A stretch of 64,000 bases of DNA. It comes from Rutpela maculata (lineage: Eukaryota > Arthropoda > Insecta > Coleoptera > Cerambycidae). Location: the NCBI GenBank assembly GCA_936432065.2, contig OW386285.2:168838425-168902424 (forward strand), in the 5' to 3' direction. This document shows, piece after piece, positions 43,758 to 53,639 of this stretch; position 1 is the first letter of the stretch, and every line of letters begins with the position of its first letter. Below the pieces are notes generated by a model. The model saw only the letters and a list, made by a program, of their open reading frames with translations, was not told the DNA's origin and ran no database searches. A program made the translations under genes and the position numbers.

Positions 43758-44605
43758 CCACAAACTGATGGCGACTTGGTAGATTCTTGACCCTTCGAAG
43801 CAATATTATCGGTGTATTCCGCATTAAAGAATGTATTCCTATCTTTATCAGTCTCTAATGGAGTAGCAAGTTCAGTAACTGCATTAAACTCGTAGGGTTG
43901 AACATTGTCCAATTTTCCTGCTGCTACAGCCAAAGTTTCTGCTGCTTTAGTAGAAAAGATGTCAACTGCGCTTTGATAGGGTACTAGAGCATGTGAAAAC
44001 ATATTGCATCTTGCCGCAGCCAGTAAATCAACTTTTTGTAAACACGCTAGAGTTAAAGTATCAAATTTTGTTTTAGTTGCTTTCACATATGACTGAGCTT
44101 TTCTAAATCGTTCTAACCCATGTCCTGTATCCGGATCCAATTGTGAGGAAGCAGATTTCATCCAACTAAGTGCGGCTCGGTATTCAGTTCTAGCCTTCTC
44201 CATCTCAGATACAGTTGCTCTTGTATCAGTTACAGCTCTACCTCTAAATGTTTCAACTTCATGATGTAATCTAACTAGAGGTGGCCTTACTGTTAATCTT
44301 TGGTGTCCAGTATAAGCCAAAGCTTTACCAGCTGTTGTCATTATTTGTCCCGCACAAGAGTTCTTTTCGTTTTTCCCACATTCTTTCAAATATCTGCCTA
44401 AAGCATTTTCTTCCTGTGCCAAATAGCATAATCTCTCTTGATATAAATCTATAACTCTCTGTAGCTGAGTACAGCTATCATTTATAGATTTAAATAGTTC
44501 AAGCTTAGCATCTAACTCTGCATCGGAAGAAACTATGCATTCATCTTCTTTACCGCCCAATTTTCTAAGAACACTTTTCTTTGTAACCCAATACTGGTGC
44601 TGCAT
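43758..44605 (-). CDS. ICA69: ICA69 (islet cell autoantigen 1 homologue), arfaptin-homology exon
   Basis: The exon reads MQHQYWVTKKSVLRKLGGKE and carries almost the whole arfaptin-homology (BAR-type) domain to about residue 255: ASDAELDAKLELFKSIN-type start, YQERLCYLAQEENALGRYLK, AGKALAYTGHQRLTVRPPL, FRGRAVTDTRATVSEMEKAR and ARCNMFSHALVPYQ. These track vertebrate ICA1 closely. The domain binds curved membranes and pairs with PICK1 in the Golgi/secretory pathway (family knowledge). The exon ends ...CAGTTTGTGG before the donor GTAAGT, in phase 2. The vertebrate protein has about 30 residues before MQQRYW. Here the ATG could be the true start, or caatttacaatgcag could be an acceptor with an upstream coding exon. 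The partner exon is at 12021-11649. Confidence 0.93.
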
Positions 44606-44796
44606 TGTAAATTGAAAATTTTAAGAAAACATACGTGTCACAAAACTATTCCAGAGTTCTAAAATTATAGAATTACCACCATCGGTTCGTTGACATTTAC
44701 TAGCTGTCAATTGTCATTGCTGTCAAAAATTCGAATTTCGAATGGAAACTGTGATATTCGAATGTCGAATGCCAGTTCGAGACAGCGACATAATAG
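44606..44796 (-). promoter_or_regulatory. ICA69 5' UTR / proximal promoter region
   Basis: 191 bases between the ICA69 start codon and a MITE. AT-rich, no TATA box or initiator that I can defend. Confidence 0.35.
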
Positions 44797-45274
44797 CACA
44801 GATCAAACAAACCAGATGTTTCACTTAATAGTATTCCCTATGTAACCAGTTTCATTTTTTGTCGTGTGACGTTTACCTTCCAGGATTCTGCGCAGAAGTC
44901 ATAAACAGAGCAACCTAGCGGTTGACATGGAAGTTAAGACCAGCGAGTACAATATCACAGGAGAGAGTGTTTAGTACTTAAATCTCAGAGATGGAAGTCG
45001 TCATCAGCTACAACAGTGATATTAATTATTTTGGAATGCAGTGTATTCTATTGAAGCTTAGAGTTCTTATTATACATTTAAGTGGTTTTTTTGAGTATTT
45101 ATTAGGTGACTTTTAATTATTGTTACGTGTCATCACCTCCTGTGTCTATACTCGCCAGTTAAGACTGCTTGGTATATGCGCAGATCACTACACAAATTCG
45201 TACCTTCCAGGAGTTGATTTATTATCTAAACCATGAAACGTCATAAGTGAAACATCTGGTTTGTTTGATCTGTG
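44797..45274. mobile_element. MITE (478 bp) with 7-bp target duplication ATAATAG
   Basis: The TIRs of ~31 bp start CACAGATCAAACAAACCAGA at 44797 and close with the complement at 45274. ATAATAG occurs on both sides (44790-44796, 45275-45281). It sits about 190 bp upstream of the ICA69 start codon and inside the outer end of the next inverted-repeat element. No coding capacity. Confidence 0.85.
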
Positions 45275-45276
45275 AT

Positions 45277-45920
45277 AATAGGTCTATTCCTTTGCAAAGT
45301 GTAGCCACAGAAGACTAAACAATCAGAATGGAATCTTTCAGGGAGGGGGAAGGTTCGCGCATTTCTAAGCGCGCATCGAATCCCCATATGTTCCTGGAAT
45401 AGAATACAGCGATGCCACATTTGGTAGATTGAGAACAACAAATAATCTGGTACTCAATACAGAGTTGCCAGATGTTCAAAAAAATCTGATTTTACAATAA
45501 TTTAGTAGTTACATACTTTGTAATTTTGAAAATAGATTAAAAAAAATCAACAAAATGACAAGTTCAGCATTATGTCAAACCAAGACAACTTTTAGACAAT
45601 TCAGAAAGAGTGATTTTGCAAATTTGATTAAAGTTGAAGATTTGTGCAAAATTAAATTATAAACTCCTAATTGCGACCCTGACTACAACATTACAAAATA
45701 CGCCCCTGATATCTATTCCAACAAGATACGCGATTCTGGAGTTAAATTGTACAAAGGATATGCCGCCAGTTTCCATTCTGATTGTTTAGTCTTCTGTGGT
45801 GTAGCACTGAGCTGGACTGGTGTAAGATTGTCTCTCTTTAACTCATGATATCTGCATTGATGCCATCTCTGTCACTCAATATTAGTGTCACACTCTTCTG
45901 CAAAGGAAAGGACCTAATAA
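45277..45920. mobile_element. Inverted-repeat element, ~640 bp
   Basis: The left arm (aataggtctattcctttgca ... cttttg-to-ttctgattgtt complement, 45277-45333) is matched inverted by 45771-45805 (ttccattctgattgtttagt) and 45890-45918 (ttctgcaaaggaaaggacct), the right arm being split by ~85 extra bases. The 45241-45441 minus-strand frame is not credible. Confidence 0.65.
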
Positions 45921-46475
45921 TACTTTAGACCTCGTTGGTTCCAGACATCAAAGATTTTTTTCACACATCAAGAAAAGAGACGGTCACTTCAGCATAATGC
46001 CATCACGGTCATTAAACCATATTACTGACCGTGTAAAGTAGTATTACTATGAGAAGATGCCAGCAAAAAATATGCGCAGAAACGAGTTTGTGCGCTCCAT
46101 CATTCTAAACCAATGAGAAAGAATTACGTGACATTCAATGTCAACACCAGTGGCGGCGGTGCCCTGCAGTAGAGCGGCGGTGCCCTGCAGTAGAGCGGCG
46201 GCGACGGTAATGATAATAATAAAACAACTTTATTAGGCGAAGTTTAGTAGAACTTACTATTCTTACACTTCTCCTGAACAAAGGTTACTCGTAACAGTTG
46301 ACAAGTTTTAATCTACTCCATTTTCACAGTTCCTTGACCGCGAAACTTTTATTGGAATTACACATTCCTATACCACAGATAAAGCTATGCCACTGGTAAA
46401 AATATTCGCGCATTTTGGCTCCGCTCTGGGCGCTTATTCTCAGCCAAGGGATATTTCGCTCCTATGAGAAAATAT
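45921..46475. other. Intergenic DNA with a small GC-rich tandem repeat
   Basis: A 24-bp unit (ggcggtgccctgcagtagag plus c and neighbours) is repeated at about 46155-46203, followed by a taataataaaac run that may be a reversed LINE tail. No gene. Confidence 0.6.
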
Positions 46476-46877
46476 TGTAATATGTTACAACCCCTAGAAT
46501 GATGTATTTGCACCTACTCGAAAAAGAACCTACCAGAAGATTCCAAAGTGACATCTGGAATTATCTAGAGAATGGTGGCGTCATCACAGAACAATCGAGA
46601 TCTGTCATTTTTAGGTATAAAAGACCGACCGCATTCTCGGCGAGTAGTTCAGAAAGTTCAGAAAGTACAGAAAGTGAGGTTAAGACTTCAAAGATAAACA
46701 AAGTGATAAACATTGTGATTTTAGTCAGTAAAGTGTATTTAAATTAATAGTAGTATTGTGAACTGTGAAGTATCCAGTAAATATTTAATAAAGTGTGTTA
46801 GTGGACATCTCTTGTTATAATTTTTGAAACCCACGGAATTTGCGAGGGTGGCTTCCTAAGGGTGGAAACACGTCACA
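46476..46877 (+). repeat. 5' LTR of gypsy copy C
   Basis: 402 bp, TGTAATATGTTACAACC...GTCACA. Differs from the copy B LTRs at several bases, including a short duplication (gtgaactgtgaag near 46755). The leader after it begins aat-TGGTGTCATAAAGCGG, the tRNA-Leu-like primer site with one change. Confidence 0.94.
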
Positions 46878-47217
46878 AATTGGTGTCATAAAGCGGAATT
46901 TTATGACAAGAGGAGCTCTGAAGTTGTGCTGGAGTGTTCGAGAAGTATTCTCGAGGTTTAGTGCTAACACGGAGGACTCATTTACTGGACATTTGTTCGA
47001 GGGTTATTTTCGAACAGGAAAATAGTGTTAAGTGCATTTTTGAGACATTCTAGAACTTTTCTATTTGGACATTAGTGGAGATTATTAAATTCTCTGAACA
47101 GGATAGTGACAAAAGACTCTGGATAAGACTTTTTCGTGCTATTTCGAGATTTGTCTGGGAAGTTCCATTACCGATATTGACGTGACAGTTAAATTTATTT
47201 TATTTTAATTTTATCGT

Positions 47218-48777
47218 ATGCCCGTAACAACAAGAAGTATGGCATCCGATAAACAAATACAGGACATATTCGAACAATTCCAAAAAATGATGGCACAGCA
47301 GCGCCAGGAGGAGGAAAAACGGCGTCAAGAAGACAAAGAAGAACAGGAGAGAAAACGTCAAGAAGAAAAGGAAGAGCAAGAAAAGCGACGTCGGAAAGAA
47401 AAAGAGGATGAAGAAAGAAAACGTCAGGAAGAAAAAGAACAGCAAGAAAGAAGACGTCAAGAGGAGGAAAAACGGCGTCAAGAAGAAAGGGACGAATTAA
47501 AAAAAATTATGGAAGATCAGGAAATAAGACGTCAGAAAGAAAAAGAGGATGAAGAAAGAAGACGTCAGGAAGATAAAGAAGAACAAGAGAAAAGACGTCA
47601 AGAGGAAGAAAGACGACGTCAAGAGGAGAAGGAAGAACAAGAAAAGCGACGTCGAGAAGAAAAAGAAGAGCAAGAAAGAAGACGTCAAGAAGAGAGAGAC
47701 GAATTAAAGAAAATGATGGAAAATCTGGAAATAAGACGCCAAGAAGAAAAAGAAGAACAAGAAAAACGCCAGGAAGAATTAAGGAAAATTCTGAGCGATC
47801 AAATAAAAACACAACAGGACGCAATCATTTCTGCCAATGAAGAACTAAAGAGTGAAATCAAGGAGGAAGTAAGCGAAGTCAAAGGGGAGGTAAATGAAGT
47901 TAAAGAACAAGTAAACAAGTTCGAAGAAGAAGTCAAAGTAGAAATAGACCGGCTTAAACGACAGTTGAGAGATAGAGGAAGCCAGCAGGTGGTATCATCA
48001 GGTCAGCGACTAAAACCTCCTTCTTTTGATGGCCAAAGTTCCTGGACGACGTACAAGAGGCAGTTTGAGGCAGCAACATGTGCGAACAACTGGGATAACG
48101 AGGAAAAGGCCATGGCATTAGTTCTGGCGTTAAGGGGCCAGGCCTCAGAGTTGCTTCAGACTATCCCAGTGGATAAACAAAGGGACTTCAAAGTCTTGGA
48201 AGCTGCATTGGACTTGTGATATGGCGACCAACATCTTGCCCAATTATACCAGGCTCAGCTGAAATCCCGGATGCAAAAAGCTGGGGAAAGTTTACAAGAA
48301 TTTGAAGCTGCGATAGAGAGACTGGCACACCTGGCGTATCCGAGTGCACCTAAAGAATTCCAGGAACAATTAGCCGTGGGGGCCTTTTTAGATGGTATAA
48401 GGGACGAAGAGGTCAGGCGAGTTCTGAGACTGACGAGACACCAAAGTAGTAGCGAAGCTTTGGTGCGTGCACTCGAAGTAGAAGCCGCTTACAGGGATAC
48501 TCCAAAGTCGAGAGTGCGAGCTGTGACTCTCGAAGAATCGCAACCAGAAATGAACCAGAACCCCTTGCTGACTGAGATGCAGAAAATATTCACCAAATTA
48601 TGCGATAAATTGGATGGCCTCGGAAAGCAGGAAAAACAACAAAATAAAGGAAAGCCGAGCGGAGGTATTAAATGTTTCAACTGCGGCAAGGTGGGACATA
48701 TGAAACGAGACTGTCGACAGCAGAACTCGGAGAGTCGAGTAAATGCTGTGAATGTTGAAGAGAAGCAGGAAAACTAG
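47218..48777 (+). pseudogene. gag: Gypsy C Gag with one internal stop
   Basis: Starts MPVTTRSMASDKQIQDIF like copy B. The coil region (residues ~30-195) again consists of KEEQEKRRQEE-type units but in a different arrangement, with extra RRQEEEKRRQEE and KRRQEEERRRQ blocks. A TGA at 48217-48219 replaces the Arg codon of LDLRYGD. The same frame continues QHLAQLYQAQLKSRMQ to the zinc knuckle CFNCGKVGHMKRDC and stops at TAG 48777. Downstream the -1 pol frame runs to the truncation (PREVKISQLQRIPSS, LLLQGYVNGRK). Confidence 0.92.
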
Positions 48778-48904
48778 AGATAGCCAGCACCAAGGGGGCT
48801 GTGCTGGCTAGGGAATGCGGTGCCCCCAGAGAAGTAAAGATTTCCCAGCTCCAAAGAATTCCAAGTAGTCTGCTGTTGCAAGGATATGTGAATGGAAGAA
48901 AATG

Positions 48905-49381
48905 GTTTCATCGGTATGTCGCGGACCGATAGATAAGGGTATTTAAATGTTACAGGTATACATACGGATTACGGCTTGGACATCTATAGGTACAAGGTAC
49001 ACTGTGGCTTGTTGTTTTGTTTATTATTTGTTCAATATAATCGGATATCGCACTTGAAAATAAAACTACTCGCATTATATTTTGAAATATATATATTTGT
49101 TTATCTTTTAACAGTTTTATTTGACAGGCTCTTTAATAAAAAAAATATATGTTACTATGCCTATTTATTTGTTTGTATTTTAGCAGAACGTACTTACGTG
49201 TTCTTAAAAAAGGACGAAATTTGTACTAATGAAAAAAACGTTTTAAAGACAAATGTTATATTGATAAAAATCCTTAAACATAAAAAATGAAACAATATTA
49301 AAAACAACTATCTAAATACCTAGACCTCTAGTACCTACCTAGAAGTAATAAAAAAATTCAAATAAACAAATAAAAAGAAAC
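48905..49381. other. Intergenic DNA right of gypsy C
   Basis: Sequence begins gtttcatcggtatgtcgcgg and is unrelated to the gypsy. The 104-codon frame at 48976-49290 is AT-rich and featureless. Confidence 0.4.
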
Positions 49382-49495
49382 ATATCCCTACAAACACAGA
49401 AGGTCGGCACTTCAGGCCATCACAGGGCCAGAAGTTTCATTTCTGGCCCAGTGATGGCCCGCTGATGGGCCGATCTTTTGTGTTTGTTGGGATAT
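49382..49495. mobile_element. Short palindromic MITE, ~113 bp
   Basis: atatccctacaaacacagaa at the left pairs with ttttgtgtttgttgggatat at the right, continuing inward through ggtcggc / gccgatc and ggcccagtgatggcc-type hairpins. Confidence 0.8.
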
Positions 49496-50404
49496 CATTT
49501 TAAAAAACTATTTAGTGTCAAAATAAAAAATATGAATGTGACAAAAAACACAATAAACATGTATATCTAAAGAAATAAACATAATAAATATTCAACTGCT
49601 TCGATCGCGAGCTCGAGACCCACCAAGTATCGAGTAACCGTAACGTCCGTAACCGAAAGCTGGCTGGGCTGGCGCCTGGCACTGCTGGAGGCAGCGAAGT
49701 GCGAACGCGACGGCCGCGACGCGCCCGCGAAAGCGACTACGAAGTAAGAAGTAACCTGTAACTAGTTATTTTATCATTTGGGAACGCGACGGAAAAATAC
49801 CGTTCCAAAGTAACGTTACAGAAATTAGTGATGAGCGATATCGCGATTTTTCAATCACTCCGTGATCAGTGACTGCTATTTTTGAATCACGGTGATTTTA
49901 AACAGTGACTGCGATCGCGGTTTGGCGCAAAAATCTGTAAACTGTTATAAGTTTGCCGTGACCTGCTTACATTACATATCTGCACTGCGTTTTAAACAGT
50001 GACGATTACGTAAGCGGTTTAGACTGAAAGTGAACGCAATCTGCGAGCTTGATATAAGTTCGCCGTGATTTGGCATATATCGCTGCTCTACATAAATAAT
50101 GGGAAACGGAAATATACGTGAATACATTCTACTATTTATAGCAACAACTTGTATAATACAAAATAAATATATAAATACTAAACAAATAAAAAAATAAAAA
50201 TTTTAAGCTTATGAGTCAAAAGTATTAGAACTTAGAACAGGATTCATAATTTATATTTAAAAATAACATCTTTGTTTTTTTTTGTCGTTTAATCGGCTTC
50301 TTCTGTATTAAGTATTTGTCCAGCTTAGAAGATAATCACAGAAATGGCACGGAAGTTGCTACCGCACACAGTTTTTCTTTTGCTACCATTGACAATTTTG
50401 GGTA
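49496..50404. other. Intergenic DNA with GC-rich patch and hAT-like ends
   Basis: 49610-49745 is strikingly GC-rich (many CG dinucleotides) for this window. tagtgatgagcgatatcgcg at 49826 and ...atatcgctgctctac near 50091 are roughly inverted and may bound a ~265-bp element. No gene. Confidence 0.4.
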
Positions 50405-50882
50405 ATTATGATGGCCGCCATCAAGGTTGGTAGATTTTAAGGTGGTCTAATAACTCACAATCCCCACCAAAAAATGGCATTAGCCAATGAACAGCTGGTG
50501 TGAGATCACACCAGATGCAGAGCCTTATTCAAAATATTGTAAGAATTTGTGTAATGTTAATTAAGCAAAGAACTCGTAACTGGAACGGGCTCGCAATAAC
50601 CTGCTTTTGAGGTCGGTGGTAATTATCCTCGCATTTTGAGTCACTGTTCTGCATGCTGGTAATGAGGATGAGTTGTAGAATGTAACACTACAGATCATAG
50701 TAACGTCAGACCATATTTCGGGCCAGTACGGACGGTTCTTCTAGAGTGAGATAACTGCGCCGCTACTGCGCGTTCGAAGAACAAAGATAGTCTGACCTTT
50801 CACCCCCGCACTGACTTCTTCACCGTAAGCTGTATATTAAGGAACCTCATAGTCTACCAATCTTGGGCCGCCATGATAGGTT
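50405..50882. mobile_element. Inverted-repeat element, ~478 bp
   Basis: attatgatggccgccatcaa...ttggtaga at 50405-50440 mirrors tctaccaatcttgggccgcc...atgatagg at 50853-50882. Imperfect ~40-bp TIRs, no coding capacity. Confidence 0.65.
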
Positions 50883-51054
50883 TTCAGAACCGCCTTTCAG
50901 AATTTTTGTCCAAAGTCAGTTCCATGAATTATAAAGACAGTATTCATGGAAGCGACGATAGAAATAAGTTCAAGAATACCGTTTTGCGAATTTCAATAGA
51001 GACACGCCCACTTTCTCTCGATTGTTCTATTCTACTGCCGTCAAGAATAGAGAC

Positions 51055-51358
51055 TAGAGATGAGTTGCTATTTAACAACCTGTTATTTTATAACTGTTAT
51101 TTGTAAATAGCATTAACAGGCTGTTATTTCCGTTCGAAAATAACAGTTGAGAAAATAACAGATAAGCAGCAGCGGCAGCAGCATGATGTATAAAATAACG
51201 TCTCTGAAATAACACTTGCAAACTGCACGCTGCGGTATGCGCATGCCAGTACTTCTCAGCAATCTGTTGTTTTTAAACTGTTATTTTAAACTGTTATTTC
51301 AAAATAGCAGTAGCAGTTTAAACAGTTATTAAAAAATAACTGCTTTTACCCATCACTA
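51055..51358. mobile_element. hAT-like MITE rich in CTGTTATTT motifs
   Basis: The ends are tagagatgagt and ...acccatcacta, inverted. The flanking octamers ATAGAGAC and ATAGAGTA match at six of eight bases, suggestive of a hAT duplication. The inside is a dense set of ctgttatt / aataacag repeats. A related end (taactacccatctctagt) occurs near 51573. Confidence 0.6.
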
Positions 51359-52012
51359 ATAGAGTAGAGACCCAGCTTATCGCTAGTCAAAGTTTACAAA
51401 CCTTGGTCGCTGGTCACGTTGACGTACAGCGTTAAAATTTTTATTATCATGTGCAGGCGCAGTCAAACACCGTTCATTCCGAGTAACCGGTTATTTTAGC
51501 TTTTAGTAGCGCGATGGACACGTACGTTATCTAAAAATACCGCGACAAAGTAGCGTTACAGAGATAACATAACTACCCATCTCTAGTATTTAGATAATCA
51601 TTTGAAATTTGAGATTGTGATTTTCTTCTTCCTCTTCTGTCCTCACCTCACCTCTCTGTTGACTGTTGACTCCACTTGACACTCCCCAAAGTTTAATCAG
51701 TTTTCAACAGTTTATTAAATTGTAAATTCTACGTAAAATATGTAACTGAGTCATTTAAAAGAAACTATTTCTATACTCAAATTTAATTCGAGATTTGTCA
51801 ATAATTTTATATTTTTAATTTTAAATATTTTTTAGGGATTTTACAAACATTAGCTAGCTGTCAATTATTAAAGGGCACGATTTATGTTTATGTTATCCAG
51901 TCATAGATATGATATCTGTGGAATTAACGTAAATAAAGTGGCAAAAACATCTAAAATAATTATGTTATTATATTGTTAAATATATTAGTATTAGATAGAA
52001 CTCAAATTTAAA
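51359..52012 (+). promoter_or_regulatory. Upstream flank of Vps8
   Basis: Non-coding DNA before the Vps8 start codon. It includes a transposon-like end near 51573 and an AT-rich stretch. No core promoter element is convincing. Confidence 0.35.
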
Positions 52013-52950
52013 ATGGGGTCTGAAAGTGACGATGTACAAATAGAAGATTCAGATGAATCCTTATTAGATATAAAAGAGGTTGACCAGGAAAAATATTACA
52101 AATTATATTTTTAATGTATGCCTTTTCTTTTAGATAAATGATTTAGAATTTGATATACCTCATGTAGCTCCTCCATCTCTTGAAAGTGTGTTATGGGATA
52201 TGGAATCGGAAGAAGGAAGCGATAGTGCTTCTTTACATTCATTTCAGAGCATGTCTGCTAAGTTTCGTTCAATGCTATATCACTGTATATTGCAAGGTGT
52301 TTCTACTCAACTAAGTTCTGCTGGGGTAGATGAATAAATATTTATTTTTTAAAACAATATACTTACCATCTTAATTTGTAGGAAAGGGTAAATGCTGGTT
52401 TACCAACTGTAATCACAAATAGTTTAAAATATGTAGCTGTAGGTACATCGCATGGTTTTATATTGGCATTTGATTCTGAACAGAATTTGTGCTGGTGCTG
52501 TCATGACACTTGCACTCTGGAACAAGGTGCTGTTTCTGCTCTCGCTTTTAATTTAGAATCCACTAGGCTTCTTATAGGGTGGGTATTATTAAGTATATAG
52601 TAAAGCAAAATTCTGAACATTTTTATTTTAGTTATGAAAGAGGTTTTATCTCAATGGTAGATGCCAATAATGGAGATATAATAAGAAAATTACCTGATGC
52701 ACATGCACCCCAAACGGCAGTGCTTCATTTAAGATTCACTTTTTTAAATAATCTTGCCCTTTGTGGAGATTCTTCAGGATGTGTGTTTTCACTATCTTTT
52801 AACAGAAGATTAGGTGTACGAACGTGGGATTCAAAGTGTTTATTTTCTGGTGCTAGAGGTGAAGTTTGTGTATTTGAGCCTCTAGTTCGAGGTCATGATA
52901 TAAATTTTCTTAGTAATCACGTCTTAGTGGCAATGGCCACATTGTCTAAG
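52013..52950 (+). CDS. Vps8: Vps8 (CORVET subunit), exons 1-4 of a longer gene
   Basis: Exons: 52013-52078 (MGSESDDVQIEDSDESLLDI), 52134-52325 (INDLEFDIPHVAPPSLESVL ... HCILQGVSTQLSSAG), 52382-52578 (ERVNAGLPTVITNSLKYVAV, GTSHGFILAFDSE ...) and 52632-52950 (YERGFISMVDANNGDIIRKL ... GVRTWDSKCLFSGARGEVC, then VAMATLSK). All junctions are GT-AG and keep one frame: GAG|gttgac, GGG|gtagat, ATAGG|gtgggt, AAG|gtaaac. The exons encode the acidic N-terminus and the first blades of the WD40-like propeller of Vps8. The match to the human protein (AGLPTAIAVSS, VAVGTSHG, DAHPPGTAILH, GVRTCESRCLFSGSKGEVC) is clear. Vps8 is the Rab5-binding subunit of the CORVET endosomal tethering complex. The rest (propeller, helical part, RING) lies beyond the window. 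Introns 1-3 are about 55 bp; intron 4 exceeds 11 kb. Confidence 0.93.
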
Positions 52951-53004
52951 GTAAACTAATGTCTACTTAATTTAAATTATAACATTAAACTATAGTCCAA
53001 TCAA

Positions 53005-53345
53005 TGAATGCCCAAAAGGGGATTGTAGAGAACATTTAGGAGGGGAGAATTTTCCTCTTCAGGGATGTGTTGGGGGTAGTTAGGAGGTTAAAATACTAAA
53101 AGTCCCCGCCCCTAGCCCCGCCGCTTCAGGGAGGGAGGGGGTGGAAAGGTTCCTTTTTTTGATTCTTCGCTTATAACTCTGAAATGATGCGTCGTATGGA
53201 AAAAGGTACTCTATGCAAAATTAAACGTAATTAAATTTTCCACAAGAATGTTTATATTCATTTTCTTTCTTGTTATAGTTTACGAGATACTTGCCAGCGA
53301 AAATCGATGATTAATAAAAAAAATCAATTATGTACCTTGAATATT
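53005..53345 (+). repeat. Interspersed repeat, copy 1 (inverted partner at 59680-59997)
   Basis: Shares in inverse orientation the blocks attgtagagaacatt, aggggagaatttt, cccctagccccgc, gcttataactctg, attaaattttccacaag and gccagcgaaaatcgat with 59997-59680. Located at the start of Vps8 intron 4. Confidence 0.8.
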
Positions 53346-53434
53346 TCTATCAAAGCGGTTTACCTTGGTCTGCCAATAAATCATAGTCACAAAACAATCT
53401 TTATTTTACAACACTGGACGTATTTACTAAAGTA

Positions 53435-53598
53435 CAGTGGCGGCTCATGATATTGTCTGCAGAGGAGGCTTGATATTTTGAAAGACAATTAAAGAAATTT
53501 CTACAAGTAAAAGATATTAATTTGGAAGATTGGAAGATATGCTGCTTCTTCCAAAGGGAGGCTCAGCCTCCCCTGCCTCCCCTGACGAGCCGCCACTG
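53435..53598. mobile_element. hAT-type MITE (164 bp) with perfect 8-bp duplication
   Basis: The TIRs begin CAGTGGCGGCTCATGA and end TCACGAGC-like CGAGCCGCCACTG. CTAAAGTA is present immediately on both sides (53427-53434 and 53599-53606). CAGTGGCGGCTC ends and 8-bp duplications are classic for hAT elements. No coding capacity. Confidence 0.92.
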
Positions 53599-53639
53599 CT
53601 AAAGTAATATTTTGTCGAAATCTATACATTTCCTTAAAT

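Larger units (their letters stand above)
46476..48904 (+). mobile_element. Ty3/gypsy retrotransposon copy C, 3'-truncated
   Basis: The 5' LTR, leader, gag and the first ~30 codons of pol are present. Homology to copy B stops abruptly at 48904 within gtgaatggaagaaaatg, the same place where copy A begins. Protease active site, polymerase, integrase and 3' LTR are missing. Confidence 0.92.
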
